A stretch of DNA of 48,921 bases from Clostridiaceae bacterium (GTDB lineage: Bacteria; Bacillota; Clostridia; Lachnospirales; Lachnospiraceae). A model generated the notes under the pieces. That model made no database searches. It worked only from the letters and a program-made list of their open reading frames with translations, and was not told where the DNA came from. The stretch lies in the NCBI GenBank assembly GCA_009911065.1, contig QXWR01000038.1:1-48921 (forward strand), in the 5' to 3' direction. A program made the position numbers and the translations under genes. Positions 25,229-37,400 of this stretch are shown piece by piece (position 1 is the first letter of the stretch; each line of letters begins with the position of its first letter).

Positions 25229-26638
25229 CTATTTTTTATTTTTCATAGGCTGTTGTAATTTAAACTCTATACTTCTCGCACTTCCTCCACCAGTTCTCTG
25301 AATAAGTTCATCTTGACCAATGACTTTCACAAGATTTGCAATTTGCTGACCTTTTTGATCCAAATTTCTATAATAAATTGTAGTATATACATAATCAGTT
25401 AAAATTAATTCTCGTAAAATATCCTTATCTGTAATATCTAAAGAATGACCAAAGATGTAAAGATTATGTCGAGGAGAATTTATGTTTATTCCTTTTTTGT
25501 TTACTCCTTTTGTATTTACTCTAAAAGATGACTTAGGTTGAAAAAAGCAATCTTCATATTCATCATTTTCTCTAATAATCTCATCTAACCATTCTTTATA
25601 TTTACAACCTGTCCCTTTATGTATTCTTTGATAATATTTTTTAAAAGCAATAAATTCTATCTCTTTATTTTTTCTATCTTCTGGAAGGTACTCATCAATC
25701 CCAAGAACCATATTATTATTCTCTATCGTATTATTTATGTCTGCTTTACCATGAATATAGTCTACAACCTCATTTAAACCTTTTCTACAAGTATCTAAAT
25801 ACATCCTATTATATATATTTGTATAATTAAAACTCAAAACTTTAGTATAAGTTTTATTTATATGTTTCTTATCCAGATCAAAATATCCTCCCTTAGAATA
25901 CACAATACTCTCTATATCAGGAGATATTTTATTAATCTTAATTGATTGTACATATTTGCATAAATATATTTCAAAAAGCCTTATAAACTTCCTTAAATCA
26001 CTTAATAATTTATCTCTTATTTGCTTGTAAGTTATCCCCTGAAAAGATTCAGTATCAATAATATCAAGATTTAAAGGTTGTACAATATTGATATGATTAA
26101 AATATTTTTCACCTAAATATTTATTTGAAAGTTTTGATACAAAATCATTTAAACTTTTCATATCATCGTCTAAACCTTTCATATCGTCATCTAAAGAGTG
26201 TATTACTTTTGATATTTCATTTTCAAAATCAATCCAGTTTTCCTTTTGATATAATGGATTATTTAGGAAATACTCTACCCAATAATTATTTTCTATCATA
26301 TACAATATCTCTCCACAGAGTTTCTCCTGTAAAAAAACAATCCATATGCAGTGATCAATTAACTTCTTATATACTTTTTTATCATTATCGGATTTTAATA
26401 CTTTTTCTAGGTTTTCCTTTATTTTTTCAATCCAATTCCTGTAAAGTTTCGTATTTATTTCGAATTTTCTATCAGTTAACCAATTTTTGTAGCATGTCCC
26501 AATCTTTATTTCCCAATTATCAATTTTAATCACTTCTATGAAGGTTAAAATCATTTTACAAAAAACCAAAAAATCAGTATATTTAGTAGGCAATCCATGC
26601 GCTAAATCAAATCCATTTCCAATTATAAGTATATTCAT
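25229..26638 (-). CDS. abiH: AbiH-family abortive infection protein
   Basis: The N-terminus MNILIIGNGFDLAHGLPTKY and the later NLYIFGHSLDITDKDILREL are hallmarks of AbiH-type proteins, which cause abortive infection against phages. About 469 residues. The first part resembles a nucleotide-binding GxGxD loop; the centre is helical. I chose the ATG at 26638 after GTGGAG; the frame is open to 26668. The gene is markedly more AT-rich than its neighbours and has no CATAATTA box. An inverted repeat ATCAACTAACGAGTTGGT lies at its promoter region (about 26710). Both facts suggest a defence cargo gene acquired separately. Confidence 0.88.
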   Translation of the reverse strand: MNILIIGNGFDLAHGLPTKYTDFLVFCKMILTFIEVIKIDNWEIKIGTCYKNWLTDRKFEINTKLYRNWIEKIKENLEKVLKSDNDKKVYKKLIDHCIWIVFLQEKLCGEILYMIENNYWVEYFLNNPLYQKENWIDFENEISKVIHSLDDDMKGLDDDMKSLNDFVSKLSNKYLGEKYFNHINIVQPLNLDIIDTESFQGITYKQIRDKLLSDLRKFIRLFEIYLCKYVQSIKINKISPDIESIVYSKGGYFDLDKKHINKTYTKVLSFNYTNIYNRMYLDTCRKGLNEVVDYIHGKADINNTIENNNMVLGIDEYLPEDRKNKEIEFIAFKKYYQRIHKGTGCKYKEWLDEIIRENDEYEDCFFQPKSSFRVNTKGVNKKGININSPRHNLYIFGHSLDITDKDILRELILTDYVYTTIYYRNLDQKGQQIANLVKVIGQDELIQRTGGGSARSIEFKLQQPMKNKK

Positions 26639-27098
26639 ATATAATTTCTCCACAATTTTCTTCAACAAATTTTGTCATATAACACTATTGTCTTCTTAAA
26701 TTACCAACTCGTTAGTTGATGAAATTATATTTAAAAAGTAGTAATTATTTTGTTATTATCTTCATCTTATTGTGTATGAATCTTGATTGAAACGAATCAA
26801 CAATAATAACTGATGTGTACATGTTCTGGTTCAAGCGGAGTATTTTCATTTGACCAGAAATAAATGATATAAGATCCGATTCTAAAAATTTGAGGCATTT
26901 AAAATACCCCATTTTTAGAAAACTCTATAATTAAATGGGCATTATTACGAACAAACTTCATGAGATAGCCCTCTTTCATTTTCCCATTTTACTACATATC
27001 ATATACATTTTCAACACCTCTACATCACAAAGCAGAGCGCCCCATACATCGAGCGCCCTAACAAAAATTCCTATCTATTTTTTAATCCCATCCATTCC
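26639..27098. other. AT-rich intergenic region between abiH and the surface operon
   Basis: No gene seen. It has the abiH promoter area with a near-palindrome at about 26701-26718, the hairpin at 26880-26920, and two copies of GAGCGCCC near 27033-27057. Confidence 0.5.
26880..26920. terminator. Long hairpin between the surface operon and abiH
   Basis: TTCTAAAAAT/ATTTTTAGAA 10-bp arms, extended by an imperfect inner stem (GAGGCATTT/AAAATACCCC). Probably ends the transcript of the secreted protein gene. Confidence 0.55.
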
Positions 27099-28451
27099 TT
27101 ATACCTGCTGCCTCTTTCGATAGTTTACACACATCTTGCATTTTTCCTTATTACGCTTTTTATAAGGACAGCGGATGAGCGGATCATAGATACAGATATT
27201 CCTTTTCTTCCTGCTAATAAAGAATGTCAAAAATGCTGCCAGCACTACCAGCAAAACAGAAGACATCACCGGATGTTCCATGAAAGCTGCCACTACTGCC
27301 CTATACGCAGCCGTAATTACCCCAAACAGCTTATTAAGTACCTTTTGATTCATTGGTTTTGCTGCTTCCGCAACCACAGCTTTTCTCGTGTAAGTGGCTT
27401 GTACTGCCATGGTAATCAACATCTGTTCTTCTGCTGGAATCTCCTCCTCATATGTACCTATCCAGGTGTTCCCCACAATTGCCGGAAGCGTAACCTGGCC
27501 GTCATAAGCAGCTCTTATATCCTGAACATATTTCCTTCCTGTCCCAATGGCATTTCGCACCAGATAACCGTCCCTCTCATAAGATTCTCCATCCCAGGAT
27601 ATTTCCTCGATCTGATAAAAACTTTCATCCAGCCTTAAATATTTAAGAAACTCATCTGCATAATCTGTAAGATTTGCACCTTTTGGCACTTCCACGCCAT
27701 TTAATGTAAAAACATCTGCATCATACCCAGTAACCGTAATATTGAAAACAAAATCGTCACTCCAGTATTCCCGGATTGTTTCTTTACTCTTTAAATCCAG
27801 TGCAGCCGTCACCGTCTGCTTTGTATCCATATCCTCAAATTCCAACATTTTCTGGTCTGGTATCTCCACGCCGGCCTCTACTGCTGAATAAGTCACACTT
27901 GTTTCCTTATATTCAGTACGCTCCTGAGCAGTCTGTTCCTTCCGCTCTTTAAAAACCAAATGATAAGACTTTCCGTCTTCTCCTGTAATGGATGCATCCG
28001 GCTCATATTCTGCCCCATCACCAATAAACACTTCGCTCTCATAGGAAAGTCTCTTTGGCATCCTTTCTTCCCGGCTGATTACAAGAGGGGTTCCCGTATC
28101 CGATAAAACATATACCTCCCCGTGAATCACCACTTCATTGGGAAGATAGAGCTTTGGGCTATCTTCTTTACGAAAGGTTTGATATTGCAACTTCTGCTCA
28201 AAAGATTCCGCCCCAATCTCTACCATATCTTCCTCTATAGATACCGCAAAATGGAACATATCCTCATGGTTGTCACCAGATGCTGTTGACTCTGCTTCCA
28301 AAGACAGTACCTGACCATTTAATGTAGAAATATCAGGTGTTGTCTCTAATATTATATCAAACTTCCTATCTTTTCCATAAGCCGGTCCGGCCAGACACCC
28401 TGCTGCCAGGGTGCCTGCCAGAAGAATCGCAGACATCTTACGTTTCTTCAT
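27099..28451 (-). CDS. Secreted membrane-anchored partner of the giant surface protein
   Basis: The 450-residue protein starts with a signal peptide (MKKRKMSAILLAGTLAAGCL...) and has a beta-rich extracellular part. Near the C-terminus is one membrane helix (VMSSVLLVVLAAFLTFFI) followed by a cytoplasmic basic tail with four Cys (CIYDPLIRC, CKMC). Its start overlaps the end of the 3286-residue gene by 14 bases, so the two are translated together. It may help present or anchor the giant protein. No enzyme motif is visible. Confidence 0.7.
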   Translation of the reverse strand: MKKRKMSAILLAGTLAAGCLAGPAYGKDRKFDIILETTPDISTLNGQVLSLEAESTASGDNHEDMFHFAVSIEEDMVEIGAESFEQKLQYQTFRKEDSPKLYLPNEVVIHGEVYVLSDTGTPLVISREERMPKRLSYESEVFIGDGAEYEPDASITGEDGKSYHLVFKERKEQTAQERTEYKETSVTYSAVEAGVEIPDQKMLEFEDMDTKQTVTAALDLKSKETIREYWSDDFVFNITVTGYDADVFTLNGVEVPKGANLTDYADEFLKYLRLDESFYQIEEISWDGESYERDGYLVRNAIGTGRKYVQDIRAAYDGQVTLPAIVGNTWIGTYEEEIPAEEQMLITMAVQATYTRKAVVAEAAKPMNQKVLNKLFGVITAAYRAVVAAFMEHPVMSSVLLVVLAAFLTFFISRKKRNICIYDPLIRCPYKKRNKEKCKMCVNYRKRQQV

Positions 28452-31400
28452 TATCTTCTCCTTCCTTGCTCTTTCTAAGAAGAATCCGTCCCACTACTCC
28501 ACAAAGAGCCAATAATCCCAGGAGAATAAAGGGGAAGAAGTCTCCTGTCTTTCCTGGATTTGCAAATGGGTGCCATTTTCCATCCCGGTCAAACCATCCT
28601 TTTCCATAACCGTCAGCGCCATTGTCATAAGTTGCCTCAATGATTCCTGGCTTTTTCCCTGGCTCTACAGGTGGTTTCTTTTTCTTACTATTATAAAATG
28701 TGGTTTCCCCTTCTACCCCGCCTTTTCCTACGGTAAAGGTAATATAGCCTTCAGATATCTGGTATTCCTTGGGAACCTTAGTCTCCCGCACTGCATATGC
28801 ACCATAGGAATCTGGCTTAAAGGTAATCTGTCCATAGGAATCCGTGATACCCTTAAACACAGTCTGCCCAGTTTCCTCTGTGATTTCAAAACTCACTCCA
28901 GAAATCACATCTCCAGTTTCCGCATCTTTTTTTGTAATGGTTACATTTGGCGGCGTTGTATAGTTGGCAACTGGTTGTGTCCGGTTGGTAGCATTTGTCA
29001 CCTCGATTGTATAACGTGTATGGTCCATTTCATACCCATCCGGAGCCTTGGTCTCCTGATAGAAATAAGTTCCCGGAGTGGAAAAATGAACCGCTGCATA
29101 CCCGCTTTCATCTGTTGTTACCTTCTGATAAACCTTTCCCTTATCATCATAAATGGTAAATTCTGCACCAGAAAGAGCTTTCATAGTCATGCCATCATAT
29201 TTCTTAAAATGAATGGTTGACGGTGTTGGGGTATTATTGTTGTTATTGCCTCCTCCACCAGAAGGCTTTTTTGTATTTTCCATGGTAACTGTAATGATAT
29301 TTTGTACTTTCGTCACCGGAATCGTAAACTCCACATCTTCAGAAGGCAGATAGCCGGATGGCGGAGTCACTTCATGGAACAGATAGGTTATGCCAGCCTG
29401 TAGTTTTCCAGTGATCGTCAATTCTCCATTTAACTCAAATTCCGGAATGACTACTGCGGAATCTGATTTACGGATTACAGAGAATTTACCACCTTTAAGC
29501 TGCTCTGTCGTGCCTCTTTTTACTTTAACCACTTGAACGGCTACAGGTTCATCTTTCATGGTAATGGTTTGAACCTTTTCTGTATCCATCACCGTAAATC
29601 TTATCTTGTCTGCTTTATAATATCCGGCAGGTGCTGTTTCTTCTATCAGCAAATACTCTTTTCCTGTTGTTAAAATTCCGGTCACATTATGTACATTACC
29701 GTCACTTACCCAGGCATCCATTAAATCACCGTTTACGGCATCCCGAATTTCCAGTTTTGCGCCAGATAATCCTTTCCCTTTTTCATCTGTTTTTAATATC
29801 TGTACATTGGTTGGAGCATCTTTCATTATAACCTTTAACGGTTCTTTCTGATTTTGACAGGGTACATGGAAACTTACATCTTCACCAGATAAATAGCCGT
29901 CTGGCGCTTTTAACTCCCGAAGAACATAATCTGTACCTGCTTTTAACTGGCCAGTAAGATCCACCCCATTTTCTTTCGCTTTAAAAATCAATTCTTTTCC
30001 TTCTTTAAATAGAACCGTTCCATCCTCTGCAGCTATGGAATCTTTGATTGCAGCAGCTGGTAAGCCATTCCCATTTAAAATCTGATATTCCCCTCCAGAT
30101 AATGCCTTGCCTTCCGCCTGAACTTTCAAAATTAAAACCTTTGTGGGAGAATCTTTCATCCTTATCACATTATCTATAACGGGAATCTTGTATTTCACGC
30201 CTTTTCCATGAATCTCACCATTCTCATCCACAGCATTTCCATCCTGGTCTATGGTAATTGTATGTTCTCCGTCAATATAAGTACCATCTTTCTTCCGGAT
30301 TATTGTGGTCACATCCCCATCCTTATCATACAAAAGATAGTTTCCATCTTGGTCAACATAATAGGCATCTTTTATGACTCCATAGGAATCTAGTATAAAT
30401 TCCACATCTTGGGAATACCCATAGCCTTCTGGAGCCAGTTCCTCATGATAACGGTACGTTGTATGCAATTCCAACGTCCCATCTTCCACTTTCGGACTTC
30501 CATCTGATAGCCACTTTTCCACGCTTGTTAAGGAACCATCCGGATTTACTTTAAAAAGCTCACATACTGCGCCGGGAATCTCTTTGCCTGCATAATCTTC
30601 TTTCGTAAATGTAACTTTATGACCTTCGCGGCTGTCCGTCATCATAACCTCGATTGGTTCTCCATAATGGCTGACCATAAATGCAACATCATCCGCTTTT
30701 GTATACCCCTCTGGCGGTATTACCTCATGCAGATAATAAATCTGATCTGCTTCCAATGTCTGATACCAAACTTGCCATATGGAATCCATTCGAAATGTCT
30801 CTATCACTACATTTTTATTTTTATCCAACACCTGGAAAGTTTCACCAGGCAGGATATGAGAAGGATCATTTACTGACTTCTTTAATAGCCATATGATCGG
30901 ATAGGATGGCTCGCCTGGTCCTGGCGGTGGAGTTTCCGGCTCCTTCTCTGGATTTTGTACTGGTGTATTGGACTCATCCTCTTTATCTGGAATGCCTGGA
31001 TATTCCTCATGTCCGCCTTCCGTGCCGTCTGGCTTTTCTGCTTTAACCTGGTAAGTTTTTGCCTGGTTTAAATATCCGTTTCCATCATCCACTGCCAGAT
31101 AAGACAATCGCTCTGGTGCCGTGTCGCTTACTACTGCCGTATATAGGACTTTTGCCGTTTCTCCTGGTTCTACCCTAATTCTGGCAATGGCAGTCCCCAC
31201 TCCCATGCTTTCCTCTGAAATGTCACTTCCGCCCTTTGTAAAATGAATTTTGGAAATCTTCAAATCCTTAAAATACGTCCGGATTTCGTGAGCAAATTCA
31301 TCGGACACATACATTTTAAGCGGCATATTTCCTATATTTGTGATTGTCACCTGATAGGTAACGGTCTCTCCTCTTTTAAAACCATAGCGGTTTTTTACGC

Positions 31401-34400
31401 TCTCCCCATTTTCGTTCATTTTTGCAGGGGCATGATTCATGCGCTTCTTATTCATAATGTAACTTGGCTCCGGATTTTCTGGTTCCTGAACAGGCGTATG
31501 GGCCTTGTCCTCCTTATCGCCCAGTTCATCCGGATAATCTTCTTTTGTCACAGTCTTTTCGATTTCATCATCTGGCTTGCCATCACCATCTTTGTCTTCA
31601 CCGCTATATTCATAGTATTTACCGATTACATTGGTTGTAAAGGCTGTGTTGACATATCCAATGCCATCGTCAACAGCCGTATTGGACAACCACTCTGGTG
31701 CCTCTGGTAAAACAGATGACTGATAGGTAAGAACTGCATATCCACCTGGCTGTATTGTAATATTAGCTTTGGGTCCTTCTATAGAATTTGTCTGTCCCAT
31801 GGCAAAATACTGCCTTCCGGTAGAAGATTCATAATATTGAATCTTACAAATCTCTGGCACACTGAAAAAATCCCTTTGCTCAAAATCATCCACCACATCC
31901 ATGGTAAGCTCCACATTTCCTGTGTTCATAATGGTCACATCATAATTCACAGTATCGTTTTTTAAGAAACCATACTTCCCAGCTCCAATTTTTTCAGATG
32001 CTTCCTTTGTTCTTTCTTTTTTCAAGGTATATTCCGGTTTAGGCGTTTCAGGATTTGGTATTATTGGCGGAGGCAGTTCATCTGGCGGAGTTTCTACAAT
32101 AATTGGACGATTCTCCATCACGATTGTATTATTGTCCACAACCTTACCATCCTGCATAACCTGCCCTTTCTCATTCAAAGCAAATTCCTGGTCATAACTG
32201 TAATAATAACCTTTTACTGTGACTGCCTCATGCAATGTGTAGGTTTTTCCAAGTTCAAGCACTCCTTCCAGGTGGACAAGTCCTGTACTGTCTGTAAGCC
32301 ATCTTCCTACCAAATCTGCTTTGTCATACTCTGCATAAGGCTCCTTTTTTGCTCCTCGATATAATTCAAGCACCACATTGGCCAGACTCTTTTTGGTATG
32401 TTTATCAATTTTGAGAAGCTTTACTTCGGTTGTCTCATCAGTCATCACAACCTCTACCGATTCTCCATAGTGGCTTACGGTAAATGCAACATCTTCCCCA
32501 CGAGTATATCCTTCTGGCGGCATTACCTCATGCAGATAATAAGTCTGATCTGCTTCCAGTACGCCATTCCAAACCTGCCACTTAGAATCCATGGCAAATG
32601 TATCGATCACAATGGTTCCATTTCCATCCAACACCTGAAATGTGCCACCAGACAGGATATGGGATGGATCTTGGATGGAGTTTTTCAGGAGCCAGATTAC
32701 CGGATAGGATGGCTCGTCTGGTCCTGGCGGCGGGGTTTCCGGTTCTTTTTCTGGATTTTGTACCGGCGTATGGGATTCATCCTCTTTATCTGGAATGCCT
32801 GGATATTCCTTATGCCCGCCTTCCGTGCCGTCTGGCTTTTCTGCTTTAACCTGGTAAGTTTTTGCCCGGTTTAAATATCCGTTTCCATCATCCACTGCCA
32901 GATAAGACAATCGTTCTGGTACAGTGTCACTTACAACTGCTGTATATAGGATTTCCGCCGTTTCACCTGGTTCTATCCGGATTCTGGCAGCAGCAGTTCC
33001 CACTCCCATACCATCCTCTGAAATATCGCTGCCGCCCTTGGTAAAATGAATGCCTGTAATCTTTAAATTCTCAAAATACCTTCGATTTTCATGTGCAAAT
33101 TCGTCTGACACGTACATCTTAAGGGGCATGTCTCCTGTATTTTGAATTGTCACCTGATAAGTAACCAGATCCCCTTTACGAAAACCATAACGATTTTCCA
33201 CATTTTTACCATTTTCATCTGTTTTCGCGGGAGCTGCCTCTACACGCTCTTTTCTCATGGTATACCGAGGTTCTGGATGATTTGGTTTTTGTATCGGCGT
33301 ATGGGACTCATCTTCTTTGTCGCCAAGCTCCTCTGGATAATCTTTTTTGGTCACTGTTTTTTCCGTCACATCATCTGGTCTGCCATCCCCATCTTGGTCC
33401 TCTCCGCTGTACTCATAATATGTACCGGTCACATGGGTCGTGGAAGCAACATTGACATATCCAATGTCATCGTCTGGCACAGCATTAGAAAGAAATTCTT
33501 TTGCATCATCCTTTATTGTAGTTTTATAGGTAACAACTGCATAACCTCCTGGCTGAATGGTAATGTTTGCTTTCGAACCATGGATCTCATTTGTCTGTCC
33601 CATGGCAAGATGCTGCCTTCCGGTAGAGGATTCATAATAATGAATTTTATCCACTTCTGGCATTGTAAAATACCACCGTTTTTCAAATCGGTCATCCACA
33701 TCCATAGTAAGGGCAAGATTGCCAATATTTCTTATTGTCACATCATAATACACCCTATCCTGGTTAAAAAATCCAAACTGGCCTGTATGGAGTTTTTCCG
33801 GGGCCAAAGAAGTTCTTTTCTTTTCCAGTGTGTATCCCGGATGAGGCGTTTCTGGTTTTGGTATTACTGGCGGGGGCAATTCGTCCGGCGGGGTCTCTAC
33901 AATCACCGGACGGTTCCCCATAATAATGGTATGATCATTGCAAACAATGCCGTTTTGGACCACTTCTCCTTTATGATTCACGGTAAATTCCTGGTCATAA
34001 CTGTAATAATAGCCTTTTACTGTAACCGATTCATGAAGTGTGTAGGTCTCTCCCAGTTTAAGTACTCCATATAACTTGATGGTCCCGGTTTCATCGGTGG
34101 TCCATCTTGCAACCAAATCAGCCTCATCATAGGTTTCATAAGGTTCTTTTTTCTTTCCTTTGTATAATTTAAGCTCTGCCCCTTCTAAGGGCAAGCCTGT
34201 GCGTTCATCTATTTTCCTAATGGTGACAGTGATTTCGGAATCTGTCATAATCACCGGAATGTCTTCCCCATAATGGCTCACCGTAAACCACACATCCTGG
34301 GCAAGCTTATATCCTTCGGGTGGTCTTACTTCATGCAGCCTGTATCGGTGATCTGCAATCAGAACCCCATTCCAATTCTGTCCCGTTCCATCCATTGTAA

Positions 34401-37400
34401 AGGTATCAATCACTACTTTTCCATTTTCATCAAGCACCTGAAAAGTTCCGCCTTTTAAAATATGGCTGGGATCTCCAACCGAGTTTTTCAGCAGCCAGAT
34501 GGTGGGATAGTCTGGCGGTGTGGTTGGCGGATATGGTGTATTGTACATGATAACCGCTCCATTCTCCTGTCCATTCACTTTTCCCTCCAAAACCGTAAAC
34601 AACACGTCTTCTGCCAGTCTGTAACCGGATGGAGCTTTTGTCTCCTTTAATGTATAAATACCGTCTGGCAGCTCTGCAGAGACTTTATGAAATCCATGAT
34701 CACTTTCCCAGCTCTCAATCAAATGTCCGCTTTCATCTCGGATCTCAAAGTGCGCCCCTGCCAATATCACATTGGTTTCTTGATCCAATTTATAAATATA
34801 GATTCCTGGAGTTTGGGGAGGGGTTGGCAGTTTTAGCGTGTCGTGGCGGTCATACAGCACGGCTCCACTTTGTACAACAGAATGAAATACCGTGAATTTT
34901 ACATCCTTTGCTTTCTGATACCCTGCGGGAGCTTCTAACTCTGTAACTGTATATTCTCCGTCCGGGAGAGTTTTTGGTATTTGGTGCGGGGTTCCATTGG
35001 AGGTCCAGGAATCCACCACCATTCCTTCTCCACTGGTAATCTGCATTTTTGCCCCTGCAAGCTCCTTTTTGCTATGGGCATCACGTTTAGAGATTTCCCC
35101 ATATTTTGGAACAATATCATCTGGCGGAGTTTCAACACGGATCTGCCGGTTTCTCATCTCAACGATTTGTTCTTTGCCGTTATTATTGACCGTAAACTCC
35201 ACATCATAGCTGTAATAATAACCATCCGGAGTAGCCTCCTCATGGAGAATATAAGTCTCCCCCGCATGAAGTTTGCCCACCAGTTGAAACATGCCTGTGT
35301 GATCGGTAATCCACTGTGCCACTATCTTCCCGTTTTTATCACGAACCTGTAATGCTGCTCCGGCAAGGCTTAATCCCGTTTTATCATCCACCTTTTTCAT
35401 CACAACATTTGTTGGCGCATCTTTCATCTGTATGATATTATCCAAAACGGATAACTCATACTGTACCCCTTTAGCATGAATTGTACCGTTTTCATCTACG
35501 GCATTCCCATCCGGGTCAATGGTGAGAATGGTTTCTCCATCTACATAAGAACCATCTTCTTTTACCACAATTGTAGTTGTATATCCCTCTTTGTCATAAA
35601 GAATGGGGCTGCCATGCTCATTTACATAATGGGCATCTGTTACTTTTCCATCTTTATCCAAAGTAAATTCAATGTCTTTACTATAAGCATATCCATCCGG
35701 CGCTTCCGCCTCATGATAACGATACGTTTTTCCTGAAATTAACATACCTTCGATTTCATGTGGCCTTGTTCCAGACACCCATGTATCCATTACCTGAAAG
35801 CTGCCATCTTTTTCTTTTCTCTTTAATTCACAGACAGCCCCAAGCACTTCCTTCCCTGCAAAATCTTCCTTGGAAAAAGAAACCTTGGATGGTTTATCCT
35901 GCATTATAACTTTATCAATCGTACCATCCATAGATACGGTAAATACAATATCCTCCGAATATCCATAGCCATCTGGAGCCTTTTCTTCATGATAACGATA
36001 GGTTTTCCCAGCCTCTAATACTCCAACAAATTTCTTGGGTTCTGTTCCGGAGATCCATTGAAGTTCATTGCCAAGTTCATCTTTCACTACGTTTCCATCC
36101 TCATCCAGAAGCACACAAACTGCACCTTCCAGTTCTTCTGAATCTGTCCAGTCTGTTTTGGTAAACCATACCTCTGTTTGTTTGTTATACATTCCAATAT
36201 CCTTAATCTGGCAGTTCTCTCCAAAAGAAAATCCATATTGGTTTAAAATCTTAGTATCCAAATCAGCAAATCCAAGCAATTCTGACAAAACATAACTTGT
36301 ATTTTTGGTAAATTGTGTCCGCTCTGAAGTGGCATTTCTGGTGTTTGTAAAAAGTACATTGGATACCTTTGTATTTGAGGTCATTCCAGATGCCTCTGTG
36401 TTGGTTACAATAAAAGAATCATGGCCAGACACAATCTGGACCACACTGTATTTGGTGTTGTAGGGCAAGTCACGGATGGTAATAAAATCATTTCCATTGA
36501 CCGTAACCTCAAACTGTGAATCTTTTCCGTAGGCGCAAAATTGTCCGTTTGTGTACCTGGTCCGATAATCATAGGAACCGGAAAGAGGGGAACCATCTGC
36601 CATGGTAAGGGTCACGCGGAATGTAAAGGCTGCATTCTCATTATCTGGATGTGTTCCAGCGATTGCGCTTGAAATCACCAGTTTTGAGGAATCCCGAAAT
36701 GCTCCTTCTCCATGATTGACAGCGATTGGATTCAAATAACAATATGGCTTTCCGTCAATACTGATCTGCTGGTTCACATATCCGGTGGCGCTGGCATCCA
36801 CAGTGGCAATGATTGTCAGTGTTCCAGAGTCTTTATCTGTGACCATACGGTAGCTTCCATCCTCTTCTGCCGTAAATCCAGGTGTACTGATGTAAGTCAG
36901 TTCCTTGGCAGGCAAGAGAACAATCTCCTTTTCTCGGCCCTCATATGTAATCTGATAACGAATCTGGTTTCCTGACTGCACTGCTGTATGATTTACGCCA
37001 TGTTTTTTCAGAAGACTTCCCACCACAGTCAATCCGTCTGGGTCCGACTGAAGCGGATTGACAACTGTATGACTGCCCGTTGAATCTGGTGTAAAAGTTA
37101 AAATTTTATCTCCTTTTTCATCTGTAATCTCCATGGTAAGGCCAGCCACATCTTTGTTTAAGTCAACTTTCATCCAGTTATTGTATAGCTCGGCAATAAA
37201 AGTGGTTGTACCAATACAATCGGTTGTGCCGTCGGAATACCTTACATACTCGCGCATTCGGTAAGAATGTCCATCCTCTACGTCATCCGAGGACAGGTTT
37301 ACCACACCGCCTTTTAAAGTTCCCTTATTTACAATCGTTCCAGAATCCAGATCTTCCAGCTCTACGTAAGTGCCAAGAACCGTTCTCGTGGAAAAAGTGA

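Noticed and set aside
31243..31710. Long plus-strand ORFs opposite the giant surface protein gene (also at 33142-34074 and 28570-29220)
   Set aside because: They are the reverse frame of a repetitive coding sequence, rich in Phe/Ile/His, without ribosome sites.
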